The translations under genes and the position numbers were made by a program. From the NCBI GenBank assembly GCA_017557505.1, contig JAFYYP010000035.1:1-55447 (forward strand): a stretch of 55,447 bases of DNA. Reading direction: 5' to 3'. The notes beneath the pieces were generated by a model. That model saw only the letters and a program-made list of their open reading frames with translations. It ran no database searches and was not told the origin of the DNA. This stretch comes from Bacillota bacterium. Its GTDB lineage: Bacteria > Bacillota > Clostridia > Peptostreptococcales > Anaerovoracaceae. Below, in pieces: positions 44,608 to 52,364 of this stretch; positions within the stretch are counted from its first letter, which is position 1; each line of letters opens with the position of its first letter.

Positions 44608-45513
44608 TTAGCGCGCCATATGGATCGCTTCCAGAAGCGCCAGGCCGGTCTTCGTCTTGAAGATGCCGTCGTGAAACTTCTGGATGTTGCGATGGTACTT
44701 ATCCTGTTCGCCCGCATTCACTAAAAAGTCCGCTTCGAGCAGGATCTGATAGTCCATGCCCTCGACGTCGTGGAACGTATGGTGATGTTCGACCAGGTAA
44801 ACAATGCGGTCGATCATCTGCTGCGGCAGGCCGGAGTCCTTATAGAATTCCCTCGCCATCGGTCCGCCGACTTCCTGCTGCATGACCCCGGGGCAGGAAC
44901 CATGCTCCGCCTTGAGTTTCGGGCAAGCGATGTCATGCACGATCGCCGCATATTCCAGCGTCTTCTGCGTCTTTTCATCGAGGCCTTCCTGCTGGCCGAT
45001 GGTCCTTGCATAGGCCCAGACCTTCAGGAAGTGTTCGACTTCATGCTGGTCGCCGCGGTTGAATCCGATCATCTTCTGCATCGCTTCGCTGACCGTCATT
45101 CTGCGGATCAGGCGCCCCTTCGACTGCTTGTCCAGCGTGTGTCTTTCGTCCAGTCTCGCGGATCCGGTCGTTACGCTTTCCTTTCCATGCAGAACGGGGG
45201 TCAACGTATTATCGACCTTGTTCCGGTATACTGCGCCGGCAAACGCACCGTCCTGAACGATCGCTTTTTCCAGGGTCACGTCGTGATCTATCGTTTCACT
45301 ATCGAAATAGCGGAATGCGTCTCCATGGTCGTCGTCTTCCGTGTAATACTCTTCGACCACCCATTTGCGCGCTTCCGAGGCCAGAGAAAGACGAAGGTCC
45401 GCCGGGCATTCGCGCTTCACGAGCCAGATCCCTTCGCTGTCTTTATAGCTTTCCGGACGCAGTTTCTGCGCGCCGCGCGTGTTTTCGTCACAGATGAAAT
45501 AGCAGGCTGCCAT
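44608..45513 (-). CDS. HD-domain protein
   Basis: This 301-residue protein uses ATG 45513 with AGGAGAGGT upstream; an upstream in-frame start would pass through that ribosome site. The N-terminal part (1-130) is an unrecognised beta-rich domain (YFICDENTRGAQKL at the start). The C-terminal part is an HD phosphohydrolase-like domain: HFLKVWAYAR (His161), IVHDIACPKL (His193-Asp194), HHHTFH and LLEADFLVNAGE (Asp262). It probably hydrolyses a nucleotide or similar; the substrate is unknown. Confidence 0.75.
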   Translation of the reverse strand: MAACYFICDENTRGAQKLRPESYKDSEGIWLVKRECPADLRLSLASEARKWVVEEYYTEDDDHGDAFRYFDSETIDHDVTLEKAIVQDGAFAGAVYRNKVDNTLTPVLHGKESVTTGSARLDERHTLDKQSKGRLIRRMTVSEAMQKMIGFNRGDQHEVEHFLKVWAYARTIGQQEGLDEKTQKTLEYAAIVHDIACPKLKAEHGSCPGVMQQEVGGPMAREFYKDSGLPQQMIDRIVYLVEHHHTFHDVEGMDYQILLEADFLVNAGEQDKYHRNIQKFHDGIFKTKTGLALLEAIHMAR

Positions 45514-45574
45514 AGTATTTACCTCTCCTGTCAGCATTGATAGTTCATTTCTATTTTACCACCCAATTCAGGCA

Positions 45575-45603
45575 AAGAAAAAGGGAGAACATTCCGTTCT
45601 CCC
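45575..45603 (-). terminator. rplS terminator
   Basis: Minus-strand GGGAGAAC / GTTCTCCC with a 5-nt loop, then TTTTTCTTT, just after the rplS stop. Confidence 0.9.
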
Positions 45604-45617
45604 GTTCTCTTTTGTGA

Positions 45618-45962
45618 TTAATTTTCCTTGCTCTTGATTCTCGCAGCCTTACCGGTTCTCTGACGCATGTAGTTGAGCTTCGCTCTTCTGACGTCGCCCT
45701 TGCGGACCAGTTCGATCTTTTCGATCTTGGGGCTGTGAAGCGGGAAAGTCTTTTCTACGCCTACGCCGCTGGAGATCTTTCTGACGGTGAACGTTTCGGA
45801 AATGCCGCCGTTCTGTCTCTTCAGAACAAATCCTTCGAAAACCTGGATTCTTTCCTTATTGCCTTCCTTAATGTTCAGATAAACCTTAACGGTATCTCCG
45901 ACGGAAAATTCGGGAATGTCGGTTCTCTCATATTCCTGAGTGATAGATTTGATTAAATCCAT
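45618..45962 (-). CDS. rplS: 50S ribosomal protein L19
   Basis: These 114 residues from ATG 45962 read [47 protein letters not shown] and [32 protein letters not shown]. The length is that of bacterial L19. A 13-residue N-terminal extension in the same frame is not family-like. AAGGAGGA precedes the start. It is transcribed from its own promoter through a structured leader and ends in its own terminator. Confidence 0.96.
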   Translation of the reverse strand: MDLIKSITQEYERTDIPEFSVGDTVKVYLNIKEGNKERIQVFEGFVLKRQNGGISETFTVRKISSGVGVEKTFPLHSPKIEKIELVRKGDVRRAKLNYMRQRTGKAARIKSKEN

Positions 45963-46060
45963 TGTCCTGTATCCTCCTTCCTTCATAGACGTTCTTGACA
46001 TCCAAACGCCGCAAAATCAATGGTTTGCAGACTCTGCCAGAGGACCGCCCGTAATAACGC
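45963..46060 (-). promoter_or_regulatory. Structured rplS leader (candidate L19 leader)
   Basis: The ~98-nt 5' UTR contains CGGTCCTCTGGCAGAG (short CTCT/AGAG hairpin) and GGCGTT / AACGTC closing an 11-nt loop just before the ribosome site. This looks like the L19 leader known in Firmicutes, where the protein controls its own mRNA, but I cannot confirm the family match by eye. Confidence 0.45.
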
Positions 46061-46067
46061 AAGTGGT

Positions 46068-46096
46068 ATTATAACACACCTGCATATGCCGCGCAA
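46068..46096 (-). promoter_or_regulatory. rplS promoter
   Basis: Minus-strand TTGCGC (46091-46096), 17 nt and TATAAT (46068-46073), just downstream of the Xer-like gene stop. Confidence 0.8.
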
Positions 46097-46103
46097 GCAC
46101 TTT

Positions 46104-46985
46104 TTATGCCCGCGGGAACGCCTTGTCGTAGACGTCCATGATCCTGTTCTTGGACAGGCTCAGGAACACCTTCGTCGCGGTGATGTCTTCGTGCCCCAGC
46201 AGCTCCTGCAGGGACTTCAGGTCCGCCCCGTTCTGGATCATGTGTGCCGCGAAGGAATTGCGGAGGATCAGCGGATTCATATCCTTGCGGATGCCTGCCT
46301 TGTCGCCGTAGAACCGCAGCAGCTTCCAGATGCCCTGGCGGGTCATCCGGTCGCCCATGTAGTTCAGGAACAGCGCGCCGCAGTCCTTTTCCTTGCCCAG
46401 CAGCACCGGACGGCTGTCGTCCAGGTAAGTCTGGATGGCCTTACGGGCAGGTTTTCCCAGCGGGATGATGCGGGCCTTGCCGCTCTCGCCGCTGCAGGAT
46501 ACGAAACCGATACGCAGATTGATGTCGCCGGTATTGACGGCTGCGATCTCGCTCGCCTTCATGCCGGTCGCGTACATCATCTCCAGGAGTGCCCGGTCGC
46601 GGATGCCCTTGGCGTCCTCGCCGGGGGTCTCCAGGAGCTTGTTTACCTCGTCCACGCTCAGGAATTCGACCTCTTTGCGCTGCTGCTTGGGAGCCTTCAG
46701 GCCCATCGTCGGGTCTTCGGTGCACTTTCCGGCGGCTCTCATGTAAGCATAGTAGGATCTGACAGAAGCAAGTTTTCTGTTAACTGTCGCTCCGCTTCTT
46801 CCTGCTTCCTTCAATTCGCGCAAAAATGCTGCAACGTCTGCGTTTCCGGCGGTCTCCCCGGTCTTGCCCCGCCCTTCCATGAAGCGGCAGAACTCGCGTA
46901 GGTCGCCGAGATAGGCGCTGGCTGTGCTTCTGCTGGCGTTTTTCTCTTTCGCCAGATACTTTTCAAATTCCTGTTCGTATTTCAT
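46104..46985 (-). CDS. Xer-like tyrosine recombinase homologue, catalytically degenerate
   Basis: This 293-residue protein is full length, with the SAM-like core-binding domain (1-95) and the catalytic fold (110-290). Compared with XerC/D (R..K..H-x-x-R..H..Y), the first Arg is Lys143 (ATGMKASEI), Lys170 is kept, the His of HxLRH is Leu239, Arg242 is kept, the second His of HxLRH is Asn243, His265 is kept (LLGHEDIT), and the nucleophile Tyr is Phe274 (TKVFLSLS). It cannot cleave DNA by the usual mechanism but may still bind it, like the XerD-like proteins of streptococci. It lies 11 nt after the M20 gene. Confidence 0.88.
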   Translation of the reverse strand: MKYEQEFEKYLAKEKNASRSTASAYLGDLREFCRFMEGRGKTGETAGNADVAAFLRELKEAGRSGATVNRKLASVRSYYAYMRAAGKCTEDPTMGLKAPKQQRKEVEFLSVDEVNKLLETPGEDAKGIRDRALLEMMYATGMKASEIAAVNTGDINLRIGFVSCSGESGKARIIPLGKPARKAIQTYLDDSRPVLLGKEKDCGALFLNYMGDRMTRQGIWKLLRFYGDKAGIRKDMNPLILRNSFAAHMIQNGADLKSLQELLGHEDITATKVFLSLSKNRIMDVYDKAFPRA

Positions 46986-46996
46986 GTGCTTGTCCT

Positions 46997-48655
46997 CTAT
47001 TTGAGCAGAGTACGAATGGTTTCAAACGTGATGTTGGGTACGTTCTCGAAGGTCTGCTTCATGTCGACGCGCTCGGTCACCATGTGGCCGTCGCGGCCGA
47101 AGGTGCCGATGTTCACGACGGGCACGTCGATCTCGCGGATCTTGGAGATATCGTGGAAATACTTATACTTGCTGGACGGCATGTTGTCGTTCAGATCGTC
47201 CACGGTGGACGGATCGCCTCCGACCGCCATGAAACTGGAATCCGCGATGTACGGATAGAACATGCGGGTCTTGATCTGGCGTCCCGCTTCCGGACGGATG
47301 AGTTCCACAGCGCCTTCGACGGCGTCGAGCAGAGCCTTCTCGGCCGGGGTCTTGCCCGTCATCTCGATATTCGCGGAGTACAGGGAGCCGAAGTATACGA
47401 CGATGCAGGGGCTCTTGTCGTCCATCCATTTCCACATCTCCTGGATGACGGTATTGCCGTACACGCGCAGGTCCATGCCGGGATCGGATTCGTGCAGTTC
47501 CTTCATGTACTTGTCCATGGCGTCCACGAAGGCCTGGCCCTTATCGGCCCTGATCTCTTCGTAGTACTCCTTGTACGTCAGGACTCTCGTCTTCCAGGGC
47601 AGCGGCGTGAACTTGACCTTCGAGATGTTGCAGAAGCGCATGTACTGGCGGTTCAGATACTTGATGACGTCGTCCATGGCGTCGATTGCGACCTGCTTCG
47701 CGTTGTACAGCACCTGCGTCGGGGTCATGCCGTGCGTGAAGTAGTTGTAGTAGCCGCAGGCCACGAGCGCGGTCTGAACCGTGTAGCCGACCTTGGTATC
47801 CGCCTGTTTCAGGGAAATGGGCGGAACGCAGATCTCGCCGTAAGCGATGTCGGAATAGTCGACGTTCAGGGAGATCTTGCGGGTGATCTCAGCCAGCAGC
47901 AGGTTCGGATCCAGCGCCGCGAACGACTGGCCCACGTGGGCTTCCTTGCCGAACACCACGTAGCTGGGCAGCGTCTTGCCGATGCAGCCGTAGTAGATGT
48001 AGCGGTTCTCGTCGCCCGGGTTGTAGTTCGTGGAATAGTCCGCGTTGATGCACGCGATGTACTGCAGGCCTTCCTTCTGCTTGATCTTGACCATCTCGTC
48101 CAGCGCGGCGATGATGCCGCCGGACATGTCTTCCTCGTCGCATTCCGCGACGTGCAGCAGATAGCCGTCCAGTTCGTCCAGGTGGTTGGCGAAATATTCC
48201 ATGATGACCATGTGGCCCGCCACGCCGCTCTTCATGTCGAGCGCGCCGCGGCCGAACATGAAGTCGCCGGACTTGATGTCGTCGATGACCTCCTGAGGCA
48301 CCTTCATGGACAGGAACTGCTCGGGCAGCAGGTCGGGCCGGAAAGCCTTCTCCCAGAACGTGCCGTAGTCGTCCACGCCGACGGTATCGATGTGGCCGAT
48401 CATGATGACGCAGCGCTTGGAATCGCCCTTTGTACCCTTCAGGTACGCGATGTTGCTGTGGCGGTCCTTCTCCTCCAGGTTGGAGAACATGTAGTTCTGG
48501 TCAGGATGAGCCTGGAAATACGGCATGGCCGCATAGAAGTCGTTGACGTACTTTGCGACTTTCGTCTCTCCTCCGTCACCAGCGTGGTTGATGGAGGGGA
48601 TGTTGACCATTTCTGTGGTAAGTTTCTTGACTTTTTCAAAAGAATCGAGATTCAT
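46997..48655 (-). CDS. M20 family metallopeptidase (RocB-like)
   Basis: This 552-residue protein (ATG 48655, AAGGAG upstream) has the dinuclear-zinc site of M20: MIGHIDTVG (His88, Asp90), GRGALDMKSG (Asp140) and ECDEEDMSGG (Glu174/175 general base). A large insert holds a dimerisation domain. It resembles RocB-type arginine/amino-acid utilisation proteins more than aminoacylases. The substrate is unknown. It is paralogous to the 50404-52050 gene (same length, same motif spacing). Confidence 0.85.
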   Translation of the reverse strand: MNLDSFEKVKKLTTEMVNIPSINHAGDGGETKVAKYVNDFYAAMPYFQAHPDQNYMFSNLEEKDRHSNIAYLKGTKGDSKRCVIMIGHIDTVGVDDYGTFWEKAFRPDLLPEQFLSMKVPQEVIDDIKSGDFMFGRGALDMKSGVAGHMVIMEYFANHLDELDGYLLHVAECDEEDMSGGIIAALDEMVKIKQKEGLQYIACINADYSTNYNPGDENRYIYYGCIGKTLPSYVVFGKEAHVGQSFAALDPNLLLAEITRKISLNVDYSDIAYGEICVPPISLKQADTKVGYTVQTALVACGYYNYFTHGMTPTQVLYNAKQVAIDAMDDVIKYLNRQYMRFCNISKVKFTPLPWKTRVLTYKEYYEEIRADKGQAFVDAMDKYMKELHESDPGMDLRVYGNTVIQEMWKWMDDKSPCIVVYFGSLYSANIEMTGKTPAEKALLDAVEGAVELIRPEAGRQIKTRMFYPYIADSSFMAVGGDPSTVDDLNDNMPSSKYKYFHDISKIREIDVPVVNIGTFGRDGHMVTERVDMKQTFENVPNITFETIRTLLK

Positions 48656-48675
48656 TACGGTTCTCCTTACAATAG

Positions 48676-48700
48676 GGCCCGCCCGCAAAGCGGACGGGCC
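48676..48700 (-). other. Strong intergenic hairpin in the M20-amidohydrolase operon
   Basis: Minus-strand GGCCCGTCCGC / GCGGGCGGGCC forms an 11-bp stem with one G-U pair and a TTT loop. No U-tract follows, so it is not a classical terminator. It lies between the amidohydrolase stop and the second M20 gene and may stabilise or separate segments of the mRNA. Confidence 0.7.
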
Positions 48701-48723
48701 AATGTCAGCCTTGCTAAAGTGCG

Positions 48724-50370
48724 CTATTCTGCGGAATAGACTTCTCTGCCCGCCACGTAGGTCTTCAGGACCTTGACGTTGATAATGTCATCGTCCGGAC
48801 CGGCGAGCCAGTCTCTGTCGGTGATGATCATATCGGCGAACTTGCCGGGTTCCAGCGTGCCCAGATACTTCTCCATCTGATTGCCGTAAGGAATGTTCTT
48901 GGAGTACACGCAGGCCGCCTGATACTTGGTCAGAGCCTGTTCGGGATGCCATGCCGGCGTATCGGGATCCGCGGGGTCCGTTCTGTTGACCGCGCCCCAG
49001 ATGCCGGGCCACGGATTGTACGGATCGACCGGGCAGTCGGAGCCGCCGGTGCAGATGAATCCTTCGTCGAAGTAGGTCTTCCAGGTGTAGGCGTCGTCGG
49101 ATCTGGAACCGATGCGCTGGTCGATCCAGTGCAGGTCGGTGTTCAGGAATGCGGGCTGGATGTCGAAGATGACGGGCACCTTCTTGAATCTGGCCAGCTG
49201 ATCGGGATGGACGAGCTGCGCGTGGATGACGCGGAACTTCGGGCCTGCCCAGATCTCTTCCATGGTCTTGCCGTCTTCCTCGATGCTTCTCTTGACCGTA
49301 TACTCGATCGCCTGCAGAGCCGCTTCCGTACCGGCGTCGCCGATGCAGTGGGTCGCGGGCTGCAGACCGTGCTTGTAAGCCTGATACATCTTTTCGTTCA
49401 GAGCGGGCTGGGAAATGACCAGGATGCCCTTGTTGCCGGGGTCGTCGTCGTAGTCTTCCAGCAGAGCGGCAGATCTGGCGCCGAAGGAGCCGTCGGTAAA
49501 GATCTTGAAGGTTCCGAAATCGGCCATTCTGTACGGATCGCTCTTCTCCTCTTCGGTGAGGACGGGCTTGTCGTACATCTCTTCGAGGCAGATGCGCATT
49601 CTTACGGGCAGCAGACCTTCCTTGTCGAGTTCTCTGTAGACGTCGATATCTTCGAAGAAGTTCCAGATCTTGGCCGCATAGGTATCCATCATGGTGATGC
49701 CCACGGAGGAGACCTGCTTGAACACCTCAGTCATGGTCTGCTTGCGGAACGCCTTGTCCAGCAGAGGATCGGGCACGATGTCGTCGAACAGCTTGGAAGC
49801 CTGTTCGCGCACGACGCCGTTGGGATAGCCGTCCGCGTCCAGTTCGCACAGACCGCCTTCGCCGAAGACGTAATCCTTGACGATGCCGGCTCTCTCCAGA
49901 GCCATGTGGTTCGCGGAGACTTCGTGCAGGCAGCATCTCTTGATGATGACCGGGTGATCCGTGGAGACCATGTCGAGGTCATCGGCTGTCGGCATTCTGT
50001 CTTCGACGTCCTTCCACTTGGACTGGTCGTAGTTGGAACCCTTGACCCAGGTGCCTGCGGGAACCTTGGCGCACTGCGCCTTCAGCTTCTCCCAGGCTTC
50101 TGCTCTCGTGGTGCAGCCGGCCAGGTCGACGGTGCTGAGGGTCTGGCAGTACGCATAGAAATGCAGGTGGGAGTCGCCCAGAGCGGGCTCCATGGCCTTG
50201 CCCTGCATGTCCATGCAGTCGTCGGACTCGAACTTTTCGAGTGCTTCCGCAGTCGTGCCGGTCCAGACGATCTTGCCCTTGTCGACAGCCAGCGCTTCTA
50301 CGGTGTCACCCTCTTCGATGAACGTGTAGATCTTGCCGTTAATGAATAACTTATCTACTTTCTGTTTCAT
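48724..50370 (-). CDS. Amidohydrolase family protein (YtcJ-like)
   Basis: These 548 residues have GDSHLHFYAYC (metal HxH), a middle HCIGDAGTEAALQAIEY, GGSDCPVDPYNPWPGIWGAVNR (late Asp ligand) and the C-terminal TLEPGKFADMIITDRD. It is the same family as the c-di-GMP-controlled amidohydrolase at 10392-11960 but only distantly similar. It is flanked by two M20 hydrolases, which suggests stepwise breakdown of an N-acyl or peptide-like compound. Confidence 0.87.
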   Translation of the reverse strand: MKQKVDKLFINGKIYTFIEEGDTVEALAVDKGKIVWTGTTAEALEKFESDDCMDMQGKAMEPALGDSHLHFYAYCQTLSTVDLAGCTTRAEAWEKLKAQCAKVPAGTWVKGSNYDQSKWKDVEDRMPTADDLDMVSTDHPVIIKRCCLHEVSANHMALERAGIVKDYVFGEGGLCELDADGYPNGVVREQASKLFDDIVPDPLLDKAFRKQTMTEVFKQVSSVGITMMDTYAAKIWNFFEDIDVYRELDKEGLLPVRMRICLEEMYDKPVLTEEEKSDPYRMADFGTFKIFTDGSFGARSAALLEDYDDDPGNKGILVISQPALNEKMYQAYKHGLQPATHCIGDAGTEAALQAIEYTVKRSIEEDGKTMEEIWAGPKFRVIHAQLVHPDQLARFKKVPVIFDIQPAFLNTDLHWIDQRIGSRSDDAYTWKTYFDEGFICTGGSDCPVDPYNPWPGIWGAVNRTDPADPDTPAWHPEQALTKYQAACVYSKNIPYGNQMEKYLGTLEPGKFADMIITDRDWLAGPDDDIINVKVLKTYVAGREVYSAE

Positions 50371-50403
50371 GTTTCACCTCTTGACTGTGTTGAAATAAAA
50401 AGC

Positions 50404-52050
50404 CTATTTGGAGATCTCGAGCAGGTTGATGAGCGTCTTGTAGATCAGCTCGGGCGTGACGTTGAAGGAGAATCTCTTCTCGATTCTTTCCGTCCATCTG
50501 TGGGCATCCTTACCGAAGGCACCGATGTCCAGGACCGGCAGGTTCAGCTTCTTGATCGTGTCGAACGGCAGATCGTAGGTGATGCCATAGCCGGGCATGT
50601 TGGACTTGAAGGTCTCGACGACGGTCTCGTCGGGCACTGCCGCATAGGACAGGTCGGAGATGTACGGGAAGAACTTCTTGTAGCCGATCTGATAGTCGGT
50701 CTTGGTTTCTGCCACTGCCTTCTGTACGGCCGCGATCAGGTTCTTGTCCTTCTGGCTGCTGCCTTCGATGAACACGTGCGGATAGTACGGGCTGGAGAAG
50801 TAGACAATGACCACAGGCTCGCGGTCGGACCACATGTCGTGGACGTACGCGCAGATCGCGGTGGAGCGGTCTCTGGAATCCATATCGGTCTTCATCAGTT
50901 CTTCGGCCTTCGCCTTGACGAGTTCGTCGAGGTTCGGAACTTCCTTGCGGACAGCGTCCATCAGCTGATCGAAGCTCATTGCTCTGGGCTTAAACGGCAT
51001 CGGCGTGTAATCGCGTCTTGCCATCTCGCAGAACTTCTTGTAGCGCGCGTTCAGGACGTCCATCGTCTCTTCGAAGCACTCTTCAGCGACCTTCAGCATC
51101 TTCTCGAGGATGATCTCGGGGGTGCTGCAGTGCGTGGCGTAGTTGAAGTAGATGGTGGCTGCCTTCGCGGTCTGTACGGAATACTCGGTCTTCAGGTCTC
51201 TCTGCTTCAGCGTGATGGGCGGCAGAGCGACTTCGCCGTCCGCTACGTCTGCGAATTCGGGGTTCAGGTTGACCCGCATGGTGATCGCGGCAGCGATCTG
51301 GTTCGGGTCGAGGCCCTTGAAGGATTCGCCTACGTGCGTCTCCTTGCCGACGATGTAGAACGTGGGCATGGTCTTGCCGACGGTGCCGATGTAGATGTAC
51401 TTGTTCGGGTCACCTTCGTACTCTTCGGTGATGTAGTCCGCGTCGAGCATGGCCAGATACTCGTAGCCTCTCTCCTCTGCCAGACGGACGTAGTCCGGGT
51501 CGCAGTTCAGGACGCCGCCGGAGTTACCCTCTTCGTCGCACACGGCGGAGAAGATCAGGTTGCCTTCGAAGTTCTCGATGTCCTTGGAGATGAGTTCCAT
51601 GACCGCCATGATGGCTGCGTCGCCGGTCTTCATGTCGAACAGGCCGCGGCAGAAAATGTATTCGCCGGACTCGAGGTCTCTCTTCGCCGAGGGAGGCAGT
51701 TCGATCTCCTTGAACTTCTCCATCAGTTCGAACGGGCTGTTCGAATACTCCTGCAGATTGCCGTAGTCGGAGATGCCGACGTGGTCGATGTGTCCGATCA
51801 TGATGACGGTCTTCTTCGAGTTGCCCTTTTCACCCTCCAGAATGGCGGTGCAGCTCTTTCTGCCGATCGGGTCGTTCTTGACGGGAACGAAATACAGGTT
51901 TTCGGGGTGCTTCTTCCAGTAATCCATGCCGGAGAAGATCTCGTAGACCTTGTTCGCCGCGTCGATCTCACCCGGGGTGTCGACGACACTTCTGACCTGA
52001 CCTAAAGCCAGCGCGATCTCTTCTACTCTTTTTGCAACTTCGGGTGTCAT
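50404..52050 (-). CDS. M20 family metallopeptidase (RocB-like), first gene of cluster
   Basis: These 548 residues show MIGHIDHVG (His87, Asp89), CRGLFDMKTG (Asp139) and VCDEEGNSGG (Glu general base), the same layout as the paralogue at 46997. A GAGGAGG ribosome site precedes the ATG. It heads the M20-amidohydrolase-M20-Xer-like run, behind the promoter at 52142-52170 with a palindromic operator. No signal peptide is present, so it acts in the cytoplasm. Confidence 0.85.
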   Translation of the reverse strand: MTPEVAKRVEEIALALGQVRSVVDTPGEIDAANKVYEIFSGMDYWKKHPENLYFVPVKNDPIGRKSCTAILEGEKGNSKKTVIMIGHIDHVGISDYGNLQEYSNSPFELMEKFKEIELPPSAKRDLESGEYIFCRGLFDMKTGDAAIMAVMELISKDIENFEGNLIFSAVCDEEGNSGGVLNCDPDYVRLAEERGYEYLAMLDADYITEEYEGDPNKYIYIGTVGKTMPTFYIVGKETHVGESFKGLDPNQIAAAITMRVNLNPEFADVADGEVALPPITLKQRDLKTEYSVQTAKAATIYFNYATHCSTPEIILEKMLKVAEECFEETMDVLNARYKKFCEMARRDYTPMPFKPRAMSFDQLMDAVRKEVPNLDELVKAKAEELMKTDMDSRDRSTAICAYVHDMWSDREPVVIVYFSSPYYPHVFIEGSSQKDKNLIAAVQKAVAETKTDYQIGYKKFFPYISDLSYAAVPDETVVETFKSNMPGYGITYDLPFDTIKKLNLPVLDIGAFGKDAHRWTERIEKRFSFNVTPELIYKTLINLLEISK

Positions 52051-52102
52051 TATTCTTTCCTCCTCAAAATTAATAATAGACGCTCGTTCTTTCCATCATA
52101 TC

Positions 52103-52170
52103 TGAACATCCATAATATGGATTATGTTCACATACATATTCAGTTTACCTTATTGCGAAAGGCTTTACAA
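52103..52170 (-). promoter_or_regulatory. Promoter and palindromic operator of the M20 cluster
   Basis: Minus-strand TTGTAA (52165-52170), 17 nt and TAAACT (52142-52147). Downstream of the start, TGAACAT (52103-52109) / ATGTTCA (52124-52130) encloses CCATA-A-TATGG (52110-52120), a nested inverted repeat that would block the first transcribed bases when bound. Confidence 0.7.
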
Positions 52171-52219
52171 TTGCTCCGAACCACAAAAAATATTTTAGAA
52201 AATAGTTACGCCGAATGCC

Positions 52220-52248
52220 TTGTAAAACAGCAAAAACTCGTGTAAAAT
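52220..52248 (+). promoter_or_regulatory. Promoter of candidate small RNA
   Basis: TTGTAA (52220-52225), 17 nt and TAAAAT (52243-52248) predict a start near 52255. It is divergent from the M20 cluster promoter. Confidence 0.68.
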
Positions 52249-52254
52249 CCTAGG

Positions 52255-52350
52255 TGAATGGCTATCCCCCCGATGGCCATACAGATCTCTAATCCCAATA
52301 CCCCTTTTGAACAAAAGACGCTGCCCCCCTGCAGCGTCTTTTGTTTTTTT
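52255..52350 (+). ncRNA. Candidate C-rich-loop small RNA
   Basis: About 95 nt lie between a promoter and an intrinsic terminator, with no ORF. Hairpin 1 (52258-52280) is ATGGCTATC / GATGGCCAT, 9 bp with one G-U pair, and a loop of five C. Hairpin 2 is the terminator ACAAAAGACGCTGC (52311-52324) / GCAGCGTCTTTTGT (52331-52344), 14 bp, loop CCCCCT, followed by T7. The linker has further CCC and CCCC runs. C-rich loops that pair with Shine-Dalgarno sequences mark regulatory RNAs such as RsaE and FsrA in Gram-positives. It does not match SRP RNA, 6S RNA or known riboswitches by eye. Confidence 0.6.
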
Positions 52351-52352
52351 GA

Positions 52353-52358
52353 TATAAT
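52353..52358 (+). promoter_or_regulatory. -10 box of the YprB-like gene
   Basis: TATAAT ends 6 nt before the ATG, with spacer AAGACC identical to that of the YkgJ-like gene. The -35 is poor and overlaps the sRNA terminator. It implies a leaderless mRNA. Confidence 0.55.
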
Positions 52359-52364
52359 AAGACC

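Noticed and set aside
45514-45537. N-terminal extension of the HD protein
   Set aside because: The frame is open, but it runs through the AGGAGAGGT ribosome site, so ATG 45513 is preferred.
46104-46985. Functional XerC/XerD at this locus
   Set aside because: The catalytic Tyr, the first Arg and both histidines of HxLRH are replaced; the codons read from the sequence confirm K, L, N and F.
48676-48700. Intrinsic terminator between amidohydrolase and M20 gene
   Set aside because: The strong stem is not followed by a U-run on either strand.
52255-52350. SRP 4.5S RNA, 6S RNA or a riboswitch for the YprB-like gene
   Set aside because: The GGAAGGAAGCAGC tetraloop region of SRP RNA and the 6S bubble are absent. 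The terminator ends just before a separate -10 for the next gene, so a simple leader role is less likely.
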